Shown: positions 34,664 to 44,359 of the stretch, piece by piece
How positions within the stretch are numbered: position 1 is the stretch's first letter
How the letters are laid out: every line of letters starts with the position of its first letter
From: Streptomyces sp. MMG1121
GTDB taxonomy: Bacteria; Actinomycetota; Actinomycetes; Streptomycetales; Streptomycetaceae
Length of the DNA: 64,000 nt
Assembly: GCF_001280015.1 (NCBI RefSeq)
Contig: NZ_LGDV01000187.1
Location: forward strand, 86,871-150,870
Direction of reading: 5' to 3'
The notes under the pieces: model-generated
Seen by the model: the letters and a program-made list of their open reading frames with translations, nothing else
What the model was told of the DNA's origin: nothing
Databases searched by the model: none
Program-made: the position numbers and the translations under genes

Positions 34664-35017
34664 CTACTCGGCGTGCTCGGCTGTCGCAATGACCCGTCGC
34701 AGGGTTTGACGGGCTTGCGCCAACTCGTCCGCTCGCTGGTCAAGGTGGGTGAGTTGGGTGCGCAGCTTGGCCAGGACTCCCGGGCACGGACGCAGTGTGC
34801 CGTCGGTGAGGGCGCAGGGCAGCACCTGCCGGATCAGGCTGGTGGACAGCCCTGCCGCCAGCAGGGCGCGAATCTGCCTGACCGTCTGCTCCGCAGCGTC
34901 GTCGTAGTCGCGGTATCCGTTGGCCCGACGAACCGAGGCGAGAAGGCCCACGCGTTCGTAGTACCGGAGCAGACGCTCACTCGTCCCTGTTCGTCTGGCC
35001 AGCTGCCCAATCAACAT
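34664..35017 (-). CDS. MerR-family transcriptional regulator
   Basis: 117 aa from ATG 35017 with GGAG 7 nt upstream; an ATG at 35047 would add ten residues but lies inside the dyad described separately. HTH at the very start (MLIGQLARRTGTSERLLRYYERVGLL; MerR hallmark YYE), RANGYRDYDD, then a coiled-coil dimerisation helix (LRTQLTHLDQRADELAQARQTL). Cysteines CALTDGTLRPCPG resemble the pair often seen in small-molecule-sensing MerR proteins. Divergent from the amidohydrolase at 35120, its likely target. Confidence 0.88.
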   Translation of the reverse strand: MLIGQLARRTGTSERLLRYYERVGLLASVRRANGYRDYDDAAEQTVRQIRALLAAGLSTSLIRQVLPCALTDGTLRPCPGVLAKLRTQLTHLDQRADELAQARQTLRRVIATAEHAE

Positions 35018-35034
35018 CGATGTCTCCGCCGAGC

Positions 35035-35055
35035 TTGACCTTGCCATGGTGTCAA
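35035..35055. promoter_or_regulatory. Dyad TTGAC-N11-GTCAA, candidate MerR operator
   Basis: Perfect 5-bp arms flanking a 11-bp centre (containing TGCCATGG), located between the MerR start and the divergent gene. Spacing and position are typical of MerR sites overlapping a promoter. Confidence 0.5.
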
Positions 35056-35119
35056 CCCCCAACGATGGGACCAGCGACGGCATTCCGTCGCCGTCACCGA
35101 TTCTGACCAGGAGAATTCG

Positions 35120-35905
35120 TTGATCATCGACGCCCACAGCCACGTCCACGATCCCGTGCACAGCCACATCGCCCTGCTGGACGAGGCCGGAGTCGACCGC
35201 GCCGTACTCTTCGGAACCCGGCCGCATCCCGAGCGGGCCACCGATCTGGCCTCCTTCCGGAGCGAGATGAGTGTGCTGGACGAGACGATCAGCGGACGGT
35301 CCAACGATCCCGACGGCTACCAGGCAGCGTGGCAGGAACTCGACTCGGCTTGTGCGGCGTACCCGGATCGGTTCATCGGCTTCGGCAAGGTGCGCCTGGA
35401 CCAGCCCGCCGAGCAGATCGCGGTGGAGGTGGAGCGGGAGATCGTCGGCCGGGGGTATCGGGGCATCGGTGAGCTGACCCCGCCACCGGACGGGACCGCG
35501 CGGATCGAGCCGGTTCTGCGGGCAGCCGCCGACCACGGTGGCCTCCCCGTCGTCGTGCACGGGTTCACGCCCACCACCGCGGGAGACCTGGCGACTCTGG
35601 CCGGACTCGCGCGCCGTCACCCGGACGTCCCGCTGGTGATCAGCCAGCTCGGCGGACCGAACTGGCTGACGGCCATCGAGTTGGCCCGCGACACCCCCAA
35701 CCTGTACCTGGAGCTGTCAACGGCGAACGTCATCTTCGCAGTGCGGCTGGCCATCCACGAAGTACCCGACCGCACACTGTTCGGTTCCGACGCCCCCTAC
35801 GGCGATCCGCTTCTCGCCCGCACCACCGTCGAACGCGTCACCAGGCCAGGTGCCCTTCGCGATCGCGTCCTCGGCGGCACGCTCGCGGAGCTGCTCGGCC
35901 TGTGA
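35120..35905 (+). CDS. Amidohydrolase (metal-dependent TIM-barrel hydrolase)
   Basis: 261 aa from TTG 35120, preceded by AGGAGAA at 4-5 nt. IDAHSHVHD gives the HxH metal motif at the first strand; GIGELTPPP, VVVHGF, and FGSDAPYGD carry later metal/catalytic positions (Glu, His, Asp) of the amidohydrolase-2 family. Small length suits this group. Substrate unknown. Controlled, by position, by the divergent MerR. Confidence 0.87.
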   Translation: MIIDAHSHVHDPVHSHIALLDEAGVDRAVLFGTRPHPERATDLASFRSEMSVLDETISGRSNDPDGYQAAWQELDSACAAYPDRFIGFGKVRLDQPAEQIAVEVEREIVGRGYRGIGELTPPPDGTARIEPVLRAAADHGGLPVVVHGFTPTTAGDLATLAGLARRHPDVPLVISQLGGPNWLTAIELARDTPNLYLELSTANVIFAVRLAIHEVPDRTLFGSDAPYGDPLLARTTVERVTRPGALRDRVLGGTLAELLGL

Positions 35906-36491
35906 CCGTACGCACAGCCCCGACGCGCGGAGAACAGCGCCCAGCAACAAGAGCCCTGCACCCACCCCGGCGACGGGCTCCACCCCCACCACCACGCCCC
36001 GCGCCCTCGTCCGCACCTCCGTCGGGGTCCCGCTCGTACAACTGCGGCAGTGGGCAAGGCTGCGCACGGCCATCGCCGACCTGCCCCGTGAATCGGTGGC
36101 CGCGGCCGCGGCGACCAGGCCCACCTGGCCCGCACCACACGCGCCCTCCTCGGGGCCGCAGGCACTGCTGAACACAGCGCGTCGCGTCGACGCCCCTGGC
36201 ACACACGCACACCCCGGTCAGCGCCGTAGTCGGCCGCAGGGCCGTCGGGACCGGCGTGCCGACCACGAGGCCCCCACGGCCCAGCCAGGCGTGTCAGTGC
36301 TGAGTCGTACTGTGCCGATGCGCCGCGACCATTCCTCGCCGACGTCGGTGGTGGCGCGTCGCCGCTCAGCAGATCCACTCGGAGTTGTCTTCGATGTCAT
36401 AGGCAACGGCAGCCAGGAGCAGCAAGGTTGAGGGGCAGCGCGCCGAGAAGGGCCGTGGCCCTGCGCGGGCGGCGGAGGTTACCTTGCAACG
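35906..36491. other. Intergenic region, no gene recognised
   Basis: 586 bp. Several open frames but none with a plausible start, codon pattern and recognisable domain together. Could contain decayed coding sequence. Confidence 0.45.
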
Positions 36492-37364
36492 ATGCGGATC
36501 CTGCATCTCTCTGACACTCATCTCGACCGGGCCGGCGGCCCCGATGCCGACGGCGGCGATGGCACCGCGGCTCTCCGCCGTCTGCTGGACGAACTCGGCC
36601 ATCTGCACGACCTCGACGCGGTGGTGGTCACCGGTGACGTCGCGGACGACGGCTCCCACGAGGCATATGAGCGAACGCGTGAACTCCTGTCCGGCTATGC
36701 CGGCCGAAGAGGAGCGGACGTCTTCTACACGACCGGCAACCACGATGACCGCACCGCATTCGCCGACGTGCTCGGCAGCGGCCACGTCCAGCCCGAGGCG
36801 GTGTACGACGGCGCGGCGGGTGAGCGGGCGGCAGCAAGTACCGTCGACGGGTGGCGGCTGGTCACGCTGGACACCCTCGTTCCGGGCAAGGGCTACGGCC
36901 GACTCGACGACGGCCAACTCAACTGGCTGCGCGGACTCCTGGCCGCCCCGGCGCCGCAGGGCACCGTCCTGGCCTTCCACCACCCCCCGGTCGCCCTGGA
37001 CGTCGACATTCAGCGGGCGTTGGGTCTGCACAACAGCGCCGAACTGGCCGAGACGATCCGCGGGACCGACGTCCAGCTCATCCTGTGCGGGCACTTTCAC
37101 CTGCAGATCCTGGCGCGCCTGGAACAGGCGACCGTGTGGGTCACACCCGGCGTCGTCAGCCGTATCGACCTGACCGCCCGCCCCGGCACCGAGCGCGCTG
37201 TCCACGGCCCGTCGGCCTCCCTCGTCCACCTCGGGACCGCCCACGGCCCGGTCATCCATACGCTCCACGCCCGGGACCCACGTATGGGCGAGACGGTCTA
37301 CGAGGCCGACGAGGAGGAGATGCGCGAGGCCATCGAAAGGCTTGGTCCTTCGCGTCGAGCCTGA
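36492..37364 (+). CDS. Metallophosphoesterase (CpdA/Icc-like phosphodiesterase)
   Basis: 290 aa, ATG 36492. Calcineurin-like metal motifs in order: LSDTHLD (D-x-H), VVTGDVADDGS (GDxxD), TTGNHDDR (GNHD), AFHHPP, and CGHFHLQ (GHxH). The layout matches the 3',5'-cyclic nucleotide phosphodiesterase CpdA and class III cyclic-nucleotide phosphodiesterases. Cytoplasmic; no signal peptide. Monocistronic; strong hairpin downstream at 37830. Confidence 0.9.
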   Translation: MRILHLSDTHLDRAGGPDADGGDGTAALRRLLDELGHLHDLDAVVVTGDVADDGSHEAYERTRELLSGYAGRRGADVFYTTGNHDDRTAFADVLGSGHVQPEAVYDGAAGERAAASTVDGWRLVTLDTLVPGKGYGRLDDGQLNWLRGLLAAPAPQGTVLAFHHPPVALDVDIQRALGLHNSAELAETIRGTDVQLILCGHFHLQILARLEQATVWVTPGVVSRIDLTARPGTERAVHGPSASLVHLGTAHGPVIHTLHARDPRMGETVYEADEEEMREAIERLGPSRRA

Positions 37365-37829
37365 GCCAAGCGCTCCAGTCGACGTGTCGGTTCAGGCAAG
37401 CCGGGCACATCGGGGCAGCGAGAGGTACGGCGGCTCGACCGTCGCGGGGGTCGGCGACGGGCCTCGTCGATGCCGCCTCGGTGACGGACACCTGGTCGCG
37501 GGCGGTGCGGTGCCCACCTGCGAGGGCGCGGCGTCGCCCCGGTGGTATGTGCGGGACGCGGCAGACTGCGGGGTTCCCGTTCGACTACAGCTCTGCCGAA
37601 GTCCGCGCCGCAGACGCGACAGGAGCGATCCGTCCAGCTGTCGGAACCGTCGCCGACGCAGCCGCTCCGTCTCCCCCGCCGTGCCCGGCGCGACCGGTCC
37701 GCGCCGCTGGTCCGCCGTGCAGCCCCGACCGGACACCGCGCCCCGCCCCGATCAGTCCCGGCGCGCCTCGGCACGGGCGTGCTCCGGTCGGCCACGCGGC
37801 GCCCGCCGGCGCGCGGCCGGGGAGCCATG
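37365..37829. other. Intergenic region, no gene recognised
   Basis: 465 bp, high GC, no supportable gene on either strand. Confidence 0.45.
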
Positions 37830-37869
37830 CCGCTCTCCCCGGAACGTCGTGCCGTTCCGGGGAGAGCGG
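37830..37869. terminator. Strong bidirectional hairpin
   Basis: Arms CCGCTCTCCCCGGAAC and GTTCCGGGGAGAGCGG form a perfect 16-bp stem with an 8-nt loop between two convergent genes. No U-tract, as usual in Streptomyces. Confidence 0.8.
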
Positions 37870-37898
37870 TCGATCAGCCTGCGGTTCCGTTGCGGCGT

Positions 37899-38297
37899 CT
37901 AGCGGACGACGCGGACGGTCACCGGCGCGGAGGTGCGGTCCGTCTTCGGGTGCTTGTGGTGCCCGTCGGTCGAGTAGAGCACCGAGCGGAACTGCAGCTC
38001 GCCCGCGTGCGTTGCCTTGACGTTCGCGCGCGCGTCGCCGGAGAAGCTCTGCTTGACGGCGCGCCAGTTGCTCCAGTGGCCGGGTTTGCCGGACCGTTCC
38101 TGTATGACGAGCGTGGTGTACGGCGCAGCGTCGTCATCACCCTGGCCGTGTGCCTTCACCACATGGCCGACGTGCACCGTGTGCGGGCCTGCCTGGATCG
38201 AGATGTCACTCTTCGCGAACGCCGGGGAAGCCGCCAGTGCCGCCGAGGCCACACCCAACGCACCGACTACCCCGAGCCGCTTCAAACCAAGCTTCAT
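37899..38297 (-). CDS. Small secreted protein of unknown function
   Basis: 132 aa from ATG 38297. Clear Sec signal peptide: basic MKLGLKRLG, hydrophobic core, and ASPAFA cleavage near residue 28. The mature part of about 105 residues is beta-rich, no cysteines seen, with a His/Lys patch (DGHHKHPKTDRT); it resembles a small Ig-like fold but no family was recognised. Upstream the decamer GGAGATCCAA occurs twice in tandem, giving two possible ribosome sites, the nearer being AAGGAG. Terminates at the 37830 hairpin. Confidence 0.75.
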   Translation of the reverse strand: MKLGLKRLGVVGALGVASAALAASPAFAKSDISIQAGPHTVHVGHVVKAHGQGDDDAAPYTTLVIQERSGKPGHWSNWRAVKQSFSGDARANVKATHAGELQFRSVLYSTDGHHKHPKTDRTSAPVTVRVVR

Positions 38298-39676
38298 GCT
38301 TGGATCTCCTTGGATCTCCTCGTTCCCGAGCATCAGTCAGGGCTTCCAACAGCCGCCCCACTTGACGCGCTTTCGCAGAGGAAGAGCAGGTTGCGCACCG
38401 AGAAGTTAACTCCCGATTGTCACGACCTTGTAACCTCGTAGGTGCTGGTGGTCGTATCCCTCGTCCAGGTGCGGTGTGTGCGGGCGTCGGCGTCGTGGTC
38501 CACGGCGGGGACTGTCGTGGGACGCCGTACACGCCAGCTCCACCAGGCCCTCGGCCGACGGCACATGCAAGCGTGCTCCGATGCTCACACACACGTGCAA
38601 GGCACGCATCTCCGCTGGACGCAGCTCGTCTTCAACACACGGACAACGTGCCCCCGTCCGTGTGAGCCGACCGTAGGCAGGAAGGCGTCGTTCGAGGACC
38701 CGTTTTCGAGGACCCGTCGGACACGGTCGCGTCGCCTCCGCCTCGTCGAGCAGGCTGCCGGCCCCTCGTGAACGGTCGAGGCCAAGACGTGTCGATCGTG
38801 CCGAGGGGGCTTGAGCCGAATGACGATCCCCCGTGGTGCTCGGCCAGCGCGGTGGTTGACGGCCGTTGCGTGGTGAAGTCCGCCTGGGCCCGGCCGGCCG
38901 CGTTGCGGGTCTGTCATCAGGCGCAGATCCAGGATGCTCTGCGGACGGCCGCACCGCCGCTGCCGCTGCCGCCCGTGGTCGCGGTTTCCCGCGATCCGGC
39001 GATGCTGGTCCTGCGCTGGGTTCCGGCGACGCGCTCGGTGGCGCGGGGCGTCCGACGTGCTGGGCCAGCAGCCAGGATGCGGTGGGCGACCGAAATCCCC
39101 GCCTTCTTCGCCTGAGGGTCGGACCGCGCCGCTTCTTTGCAGGTCAGCTTTCTGTCAGAGGGGGGAACGCGGTTCCCAGAGGGCAGGGCGCTGTCGATTC
39201 GAACGGGGTGGAGGTCGACGCCGCAGCCGCCGTCGTCGTGCTCACGGCCACGGCGCCCCCGGTCTGCAGGGACACGGCGGCTCCCGCCGGGGCCTGACCG
39301 AGCCGGCCCGCCGTATCGTCGTCGGACTCGGCGCGGACCGGTCCCCGCTGCCACGAACATGGATGCGCCAGGCACGGTTCGGTCCGCCTCGGCACGGGCG
39401 CGCTGCATCACGAAACCCAGGTTACTGAGACACGCTCCTGGCCAGTCCGGGGACGATCACGTGGTGGGCGGAAGCTGCGCATCCAGATGAGTCGGCCGCT
39501 GTCCCGCACCGGCCGACGGGAACACCGAGGCCGTCGGCCGCCTCCAGGTGGAGTTGCTCGCGGGGCACGTGGATCCGGCACCCGCCGTCGCCCGGCAGCT
39601 CGACGGCGAACGTACCGCGTCGTCAAGTCGATGGCGAAGGCGCCGTCCTCCGCAGGCGCAGGTCAAGGCGTCCGGG
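38298..39676. other. Gene-poor region with remnants
   Basis: About 1.4 kb without an intact gene. Holds the phosphotransferase fragment at 38768-39115. On the minus strand near 39540-39620 one frame reads FAVELPGDGGCRIHVPREQL, which looks protein-like but has no start, and is probably a remnant. Confidence 0.5.
38768..39115 (+). pseudogene. Aminoglycoside-phosphotransferase-like N-terminal fragment
   Basis: The 115-residue frame contains AVVDGRCVVKSAWARPAALR and DPAMLVLRWVPATRS, resembling the first lobe of APH/kinase-like proteins (ATP-binding lysine in VVKSA). The catalytic lobe with HGD and DxD motifs is absent and the frame ends after 115 residues. Judged a truncated remnant. Confidence 0.45.
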
Positions 39677-42538
39677 TCAGACCTCGAGCGATACGTCGGC
39701 ACGTGGCGCCTGCTCACACCAGATGGTCTTGCCGCTCGCTGTCTGCCGTGTCCCCCAGCGTTGGGTGAGCTGCGCGACGAGCAGCAGGCCGCGCCCGCCC
39801 TCGTCGAACACGCGGGCCCTGCGGAGGTGCGGTGCGGTACTGCTGCCGTCGGACACCTCGCAGATCAGCGTGCGGTTGCGGATCAGCCGCAGCCGGATGG
39901 GAGCGCTGCCGTACCGGATGGCGTTGGTGACCAGTTCGCTGACCACCAACTCGGTGACGAAGGCGGCCTCGTCCAAGCCCCATTCCGCCAGTCGGCGCAG
40001 GACGTCCGCTCGGACTCCGGCCACTGCCGCGGGATCGGCAGGAACGTCCCAGGTCGCGACCCGGCCACTGTCGAGCCGCTGGAGGCGGGCCAGCAGCAGG
40101 ACGGCATCGTCGGCCACCCGGTCTGCCGGCATGTCCTCCAGAACGTGGTCGCACAGGGCGTCCAGCGAAGCACCCGGTGTCGTCAAGACCCGCTCAAGCG
40201 CTTCCGTCCCTGCGGCCGTCCCATGCTGCCGGGACTCCACGAGACCGTCGGTGTAGAGGGCGAGCAGGCTGCCCTCGGGCAGGGGCACCTCACTCGCCTC
40301 GAAAGGAAGCCCGCCCAGCCCGAGGGGTGGTCCGGCAGGCGAGTCCCAGACGGTCGCGGTTCCGTCCGGGTGCGCCACGATCGGTGAGGGGTGTCCGGCG
40401 CGGGCCATTGCACAGGAGCCCGACACCGGGTCGTAGATCGCGTAGAGGCAGGTGGCGACGACCTCGCCCGTGGCCGTGAGGTCCGAGTCGGAGTCCACCT
40501 CTGATTCCATGGCCAGCCGGATGACGATGTCGTCGAGCTGCGTGAGCAGCTCGTCCGGTGCCAGGTCGACGTCGGCGAGTGTGCGCATGGCGGAGCGCAA
40601 CCGGCCCATGGTCGCGGCGGCGTGGATCCCGTGTCCCACCACGTCGCCGACGACCAGTGCCACGCGTGCGCCCGACAGCGGAATCACGTCGAACCAGTCA
40701 CCGCCCACTCCGAGCCGGGGATCGGCCGGCAGGTAGCGGAAGGCCGCCTCGACGGCGCACTGCTCCGGCAGCCGTCGGGGCAGCAGGCTGTGCTGAAGCG
40801 TGAGGGCCACCGTGCGCTCGTGGGTGTAGCGGCGGGCGTTGTCCAGGCAGACGGCGGCACGGGCGACCAGTTCCTCGGCCAGGGCAAGATCATCGGTACC
40901 GAAGGGGTCGGGGTTCCTGGACCGTACGAAGTCCACCACGCCGAACGTCGTTCCCCGTGCGGTCAGTGGCACCTCCATCCAGGAATGGAACCCGTGCTCC
41001 TGGGCCTTGGCCCGGCGCACCGGATCTTCTGCCACCCACGCACGGATGGCAGCGTCCGCCACCTGATGCAGCTCCGAGCGTCCGGTCGCCAGACATCGCG
41101 CCTGCGGCGAGTTCTCCGTGACGAGGTCGAGGTCGTCCACGCTGGTCACGGCCTCGGACGTGTCTGCCAGCACGGACCGGTGCGCGACTCTGCGCAGCAG
41201 GGGGTCGGCCACCGGCCCGGGAGCCGGCTCCTTGCCGCTCAGTACCTCCTCCAGCAGGTTGACGCTGACGAAGTCGGCGAGCCGGGGGACCACCACGTCG
41301 GCCAGTTCCTGCGCCGTACGCATGACGTCCAGGGAGTTGCCGATGCGCGCGCCGGCGTCGTACAGCAGGTTCAGGCGCTCGCGGGCCTCTTCGACCCGGC
41401 CGGTCAACGCGAGGAGCTCGGTGCTGTCCCGCAGGGTCACCACGAACCTGGCGGGGCCGCTGTGGACGGCCGCGGGCCGGAGGTTGACGGCGAGCAGACG
41501 GCTGCCTGCCCTGTGCACCTCATCGGTGGCGGACTGCCCGGAGGCCAGCAGTGCGGCCATGTCCCGGTCCAGGCCCAGATCGTCCACGGGCGACCCGACC
41601 CCTGTCGGGCGCAGGCCGAGCAGACGCTGTGCCTCGTCGTTGGCCAGCACCAGCCGCCGTTCGGCGTCCAGAATCAGCACACCTTCGCGGACGGCATGCA
41701 GGACGGCGTCGTGGTGCTCGTACATCCGGGTCATCTCTTCGGGGCCCAGGCCATGCGTCTGGCGACGCAGCCGTCTGCTCACCAGCGCCGCCCCTCCCGA
41801 GGCCAGGGCGAGCGCGGCTGTTGCGGCACCGAACAGGGCCGGCAGCTCGCGGCTCACCGCGGCGCCCACGTCGACCGTCTGAAGGCCGGCGGAGACGATT
41901 CCCACCACCGTGCCGTGGGCATCGGTGACCGGAACCAGGGCCCGCACCGCGTCCTGCGGCCTTCCTTTGAAGACCTCGGTGAAGGCCTGTCCGGCCGCCG
42001 CCCGATGGATGTCGCCCTGGGCGCGTCGGCCGATGAGACGAGGGAGAGGGTCGGTGTAGCGGATCCCGGTCTTGCTCAGCACGTCGACGAAATCGACGCC
42101 GGCACCCTTGCGGGCCTCCTCGGTGAGCGGCTGGAGGGCGGTCGTCGGATGGGGCGACGCGAGCGCCTGCACCAGTCCGGGAGAGTGGGCAACGCCCTCC
42201 GCGACGGCGAGCGACCGGTGGCGTGCGTCGTTCTGGGCGTCGTGCGCGGTCTTGAGGAGCAAGGCGACCATCGCGGTGGCCGCGAGCAGGACGAGGACCG
42301 CCAGCTGCCAGACGAACGCCTGGCCCGCGACGCTCCGCACGCTGAACAGCGAGGTCAGATACGTTCTGCGGGACCGGCCGCGCGTGCCGTGGCGGCGCGA
42401 CTCCTCCGTGTCCCCGGCGTCCGGGTCACGGTCGGAATCGGCGCGGCTGTGCCGACTGTCCCGACGCCTGTCGACCGCTCGATACCTGTCGGCCACCAGG
42501 CGGCGCAGCGATGCCGTAAACCGACCGAACCGACGCAT
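39677..42538 (-). CDS. Membrane sensor PP2C phosphatase (SpoIIE) with PAS, GAF and ATPase domains
   Basis: 953 aa. A basic N-terminus, TM helix (VWQLAVLVLLAATAMVALLL, about 75-94), an extracytoplasmic sensor of about 130 residues, a second TM (LFGAATAALALASGGAAL), then PAS (VREGVLILDAERRLVLANDEA), GAF, the SpoIIE/PP2C domain (VGGDWFDVIPL; GDVVGHGI; YTDGLVE; VADDAVLLL) and a C-terminal HATPase_c anti-sigma-like domain (ELVVSELVTNAIRYG; DEGGRGLLLV). Such proteins dephosphorylate anti-sigma-antagonists and may phosphorylate partners, linking an external signal to alternative sigma factors. Sensor fold resembles the DcuS/CitA type (DPLPRLIGRRAQGDI; GTVVGIVSAGL). Complete and apparently functional. 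Confidence 0.9.
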   Translation of the reverse strand: MRRFGRFTASLRRLVADRYRAVDRRRDSRHSRADSDRDPDAGDTEESRRHGTRGRSRRTYLTSLFSVRSVAGQAFVWQLAVLVLLAATAMVALLLKTAHDAQNDARHRSLAVAEGVAHSPGLVQALASPHPTTALQPLTEEARKGAGVDFVDVLSKTGIRYTDPLPRLIGRRAQGDIHRAAAGQAFTEVFKGRPQDAVRALVPVTDAHGTVVGIVSAGLQTVDVGAAVSRELPALFGAATAALALASGGAALVSRRLRRQTHGLGPEEMTRMYEHHDAVLHAVREGVLILDAERRLVLANDEAQRLLGLRPTGVGSPVDDLGLDRDMAALLASGQSATDEVHRAGSRLLAVNLRPAAVHSGPARFVVTLRDSTELLALTGRVEEARERLNLLYDAGARIGNSLDVMRTAQELADVVVPRLADFVSVNLLEEVLSGKEPAPGPVADPLLRRVAHRSVLADTSEAVTSVDDLDLVTENSPQARCLATGRSELHQVADAAIRAWVAEDPVRRAKAQEHGFHSWMEVPLTARGTTFGVVDFVRSRNPDPFGTDDLALAEELVARAAVCLDNARRYTHERTVALTLQHSLLPRRLPEQCAVEAAFRYLPADPRLGVGGDWFDVIPLSGARVALVVGDVVGHGIHAAATMGRLRSAMRTLADVDLAPDELLTQLDDIVIRLAMESEVDSDSDLTATGEVVATCLYAIYDPVSGSCAMARAGHPSPIVAHPDGTATVWDSPAGPPLGLGGLPFEASEVPLPEGSLLALYTDGLVESRQHGTAAGTEALERVLTTPGASLDALCDHVLEDMPADRVADDAVLLLARLQRLDSGRVATWDVPADPAAVAGVRADVLRRLAEWGLDEAAFVTELVVSELVTNAIRYGSAPIRLRLIRNRTLICEVSDGSSTAPHLRRARVFDEGGRGLLLVAQLTQRWGTRQTASGKTIWCEQAPRADVSLEV

Positions 42539-42695
42539 ACCACCATTTCTAGCACCCTGTCCTCTGCCAGGACGTACCTTCGACCTCGCTCGGCCACCCT
42601 CACCGCCCCGATGCCTCCCACCGGCCGAAGCCGCGGGATCGTCCGATGCTCCGAGGCCGCGGCGAAAGGTGCGCCCGCCGCGGCCTCGCGCCTGG

Positions 42696-43279
42696 TCAGG
42701 ATGGCTTGTGGCGCCGATGGTCCTGCCGGAGGGCGTCGAGGATCCGGGCGGGTTCCAGCAGTCCGGCCTCGCGGCAGCGGGCGGCGGCGGCCGTCAGGCG
42801 GGTGATCGCCCGGTCGAGGCCGCCGGGGGCGCGGCCCTCGATCAGGGCCGCGATCCGCAGTGCCTCGGCGCGCGGCACCTCGCCGTGTTCACCGCCCCCT
42901 CGTACGCGGTGACGGCGGCTTCCGCCTCGGCGAGGGCCTCCTGCGAGCGCTCGGCCTCCGCCAGTACCCGGGCGCGGCGGTAGTGCACGGCACCGCTCTG
43001 GTACCCGTCCACGAAATCCTCGTCGTCGGCCGGCGCCGCTTCCCGTACCGCGTCCGCCCGCGCCGGGTGGCGAGCGCCTCGCCGGCGCCCTCCGCTCCGC
43101 GGGCGGGCATCGTCACCCGTGCGTACTCGCACATCATGTGCCTGATCTGGGACGGGTCCGGCGCCCCGGCGTGGGAGGCGACAGCACGCTCGTACACCGC
43201 GCCGGCCGCGTCCCAGCGGCCGGCCAGCGCGAGCGCCGTGGCTGCCTCCGCGCACACCCGTTTCCCACGTGCTGGTCAT
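42696..43279 (-). pseudogene. Degraded TPR-like protein remnant
   Basis: Helical, alanine-rich repeats spread over three frames: GRWDAAGAVYERAVASHAG and the following segment in one, EDFVDGYQSGAVHYRRARVL in a second, and RAEALRIAALIEGRAPGGLD in a third up to the stop at 42696. At least two frameshifts. Remnant of a tetratricopeptide-type or AfsR/LuxR-like helical domain. Confidence 0.6.
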
Positions 43280-43339
43280 GCGGTCCCTATCGACGACTGC
43301 GCTCGGCTGACGGGCGGACGGCGGGTGCCGGAAGGCCGT

Positions 43340-43370
43340 GGGCGCCCGGACCTGTGTGGTCCGGACGCCC
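43340..43370. terminator. Hairpin downstream of the G1 peptidase
   Basis: GGGCGCCCGGACC - TGTGT - GGTCCGGACGCCC, 13-bp arms with one mismatch, 32 bp after the peptidase stop on the minus strand. Confidence 0.7.
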
Positions 43371-43401
43371 CTTGCGGTTTCGGAGCACCGCTGATCGGCC
43401 G

Positions 43402-44163
43402 TCAGTAGCGAATGACGCTCGGCCGTTCGGTGGGCGCGTGCGATGTGCGGGCGGCACCGCTCGGCGTCATGGAGAAGGAGCCGCCGGACAGCGGTCCGGG
43501 CCCGTAGCCGCCGCTGGTGAACGCCTGCGGATTCGTCGTGTCGAGCGACTGGCCGTCCACCGTCACACCGGAGAAGTCCAGTTCGCTGAAGGAGGGATAG
43601 CTCTGGGTGGGGGATTCGATGACCGCTTCGGCACTGGCGTTCTGCGCGCCGAGGTTCTGGTTGACGTGTTCGGTCCAGCCCCTGGTGTTGTCCTTGAGCG
43701 TCAGCGTATAGCTGCCGCCGCCGTTGGAGACCACTGAGGCGGTGAAGCTGTCACCTTCGGAGATCGGGTCGTCCCAGTACACCGGGGCGGCAGGATACAT
43801 CTCGTACCAGGCGGAGAGGACCGGCGACCCGCTGGAGCAGTCGGTCTGCACTCCGGTCTGTTCCACCGTCTGCGAACCGTAGCCGTCCAGGCCGATCCAG
43901 GGAGCGAACAGGTCGTTACTGCTGTTGCAGGTGACGTGCGGTTCGGTCCAGGAGCCGCTGATGGTGCCGAAGCTTCCGGTGGCGACGTATCCGCCCCAGT
44001 TGCTGTCCTGGAATCTTCCCGAGTGCGGGCCGAAGCCCGCGCCGGCGGCGGCCGCTGACGTCCCGGCACACGCCGGGACGAGAGCGACGGCGGCGAGCAG
44101 CAGACCCGCGGCTGCCGCCCGGCCGGTGAGGTGAGGATGTCTGGTTTCTGTGTTCGTGCCCAT
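43402..44163 (-). CDS. Secreted G1-family (eqolisin) glutamic peptidase
   Basis: 253 aa. Signal sequence with hydrophobic core to about residue 40. The mature protein opens with SNWGGYVATG and contains LFAPWIGLDGYGSQTVEQTG, where Gln102 is the likely catalytic glutamine, and SAEAVIESP, which carries the catalytic glutamate (179 or 183). Typical beta-sandwich G1 peptidase, active at acid pH. AGGAG lies 8 nt before ATG 44163. Divergent from a TrmB-type regulator. The C-terminal 20 residues are an unrelated-looking tail (RTSHAPTERPSVIRY). Confidence 0.85.
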   Translation of the reverse strand: MGTNTETRHPHLTGRAAAAGLLLAAVALVPACAGTSAAAAGAGFGPHSGRFQDSNWGGYVATGSFGTISGSWTEPHVTCNSSNDLFAPWIGLDGYGSQTVEQTGVQTDCSSGSPVLSAWYEMYPAAPVYWDDPISEGDSFTASVVSNGGGSYTLTLKDNTRGWTEHVNQNLGAQNASAEAVIESPTQSYPSFSELDFSGVTVDGQSLDTTNPQAFTSGGYGPGPLSGGSFSMTPSGAARTSHAPTERPSVIRY

Positions 44164-44359
44164 GTACCGGTCTCCTGTGGGGGATGGAGTCGATGTTCGG
44201 GGGGCCTGTCAGACCGGGGTTCATCGTGAATGTGGACTGTGTGAACCCTCAAGAGTCCGGCGCCAACCGGAACCCGCCATGGCGAGAACATGACACAATG
44301 ATCCGGTGGCGGGCACCGCTCATCGAGCTTCGCCCGCCCGGAGCCGAAGGGCGGTCAGG

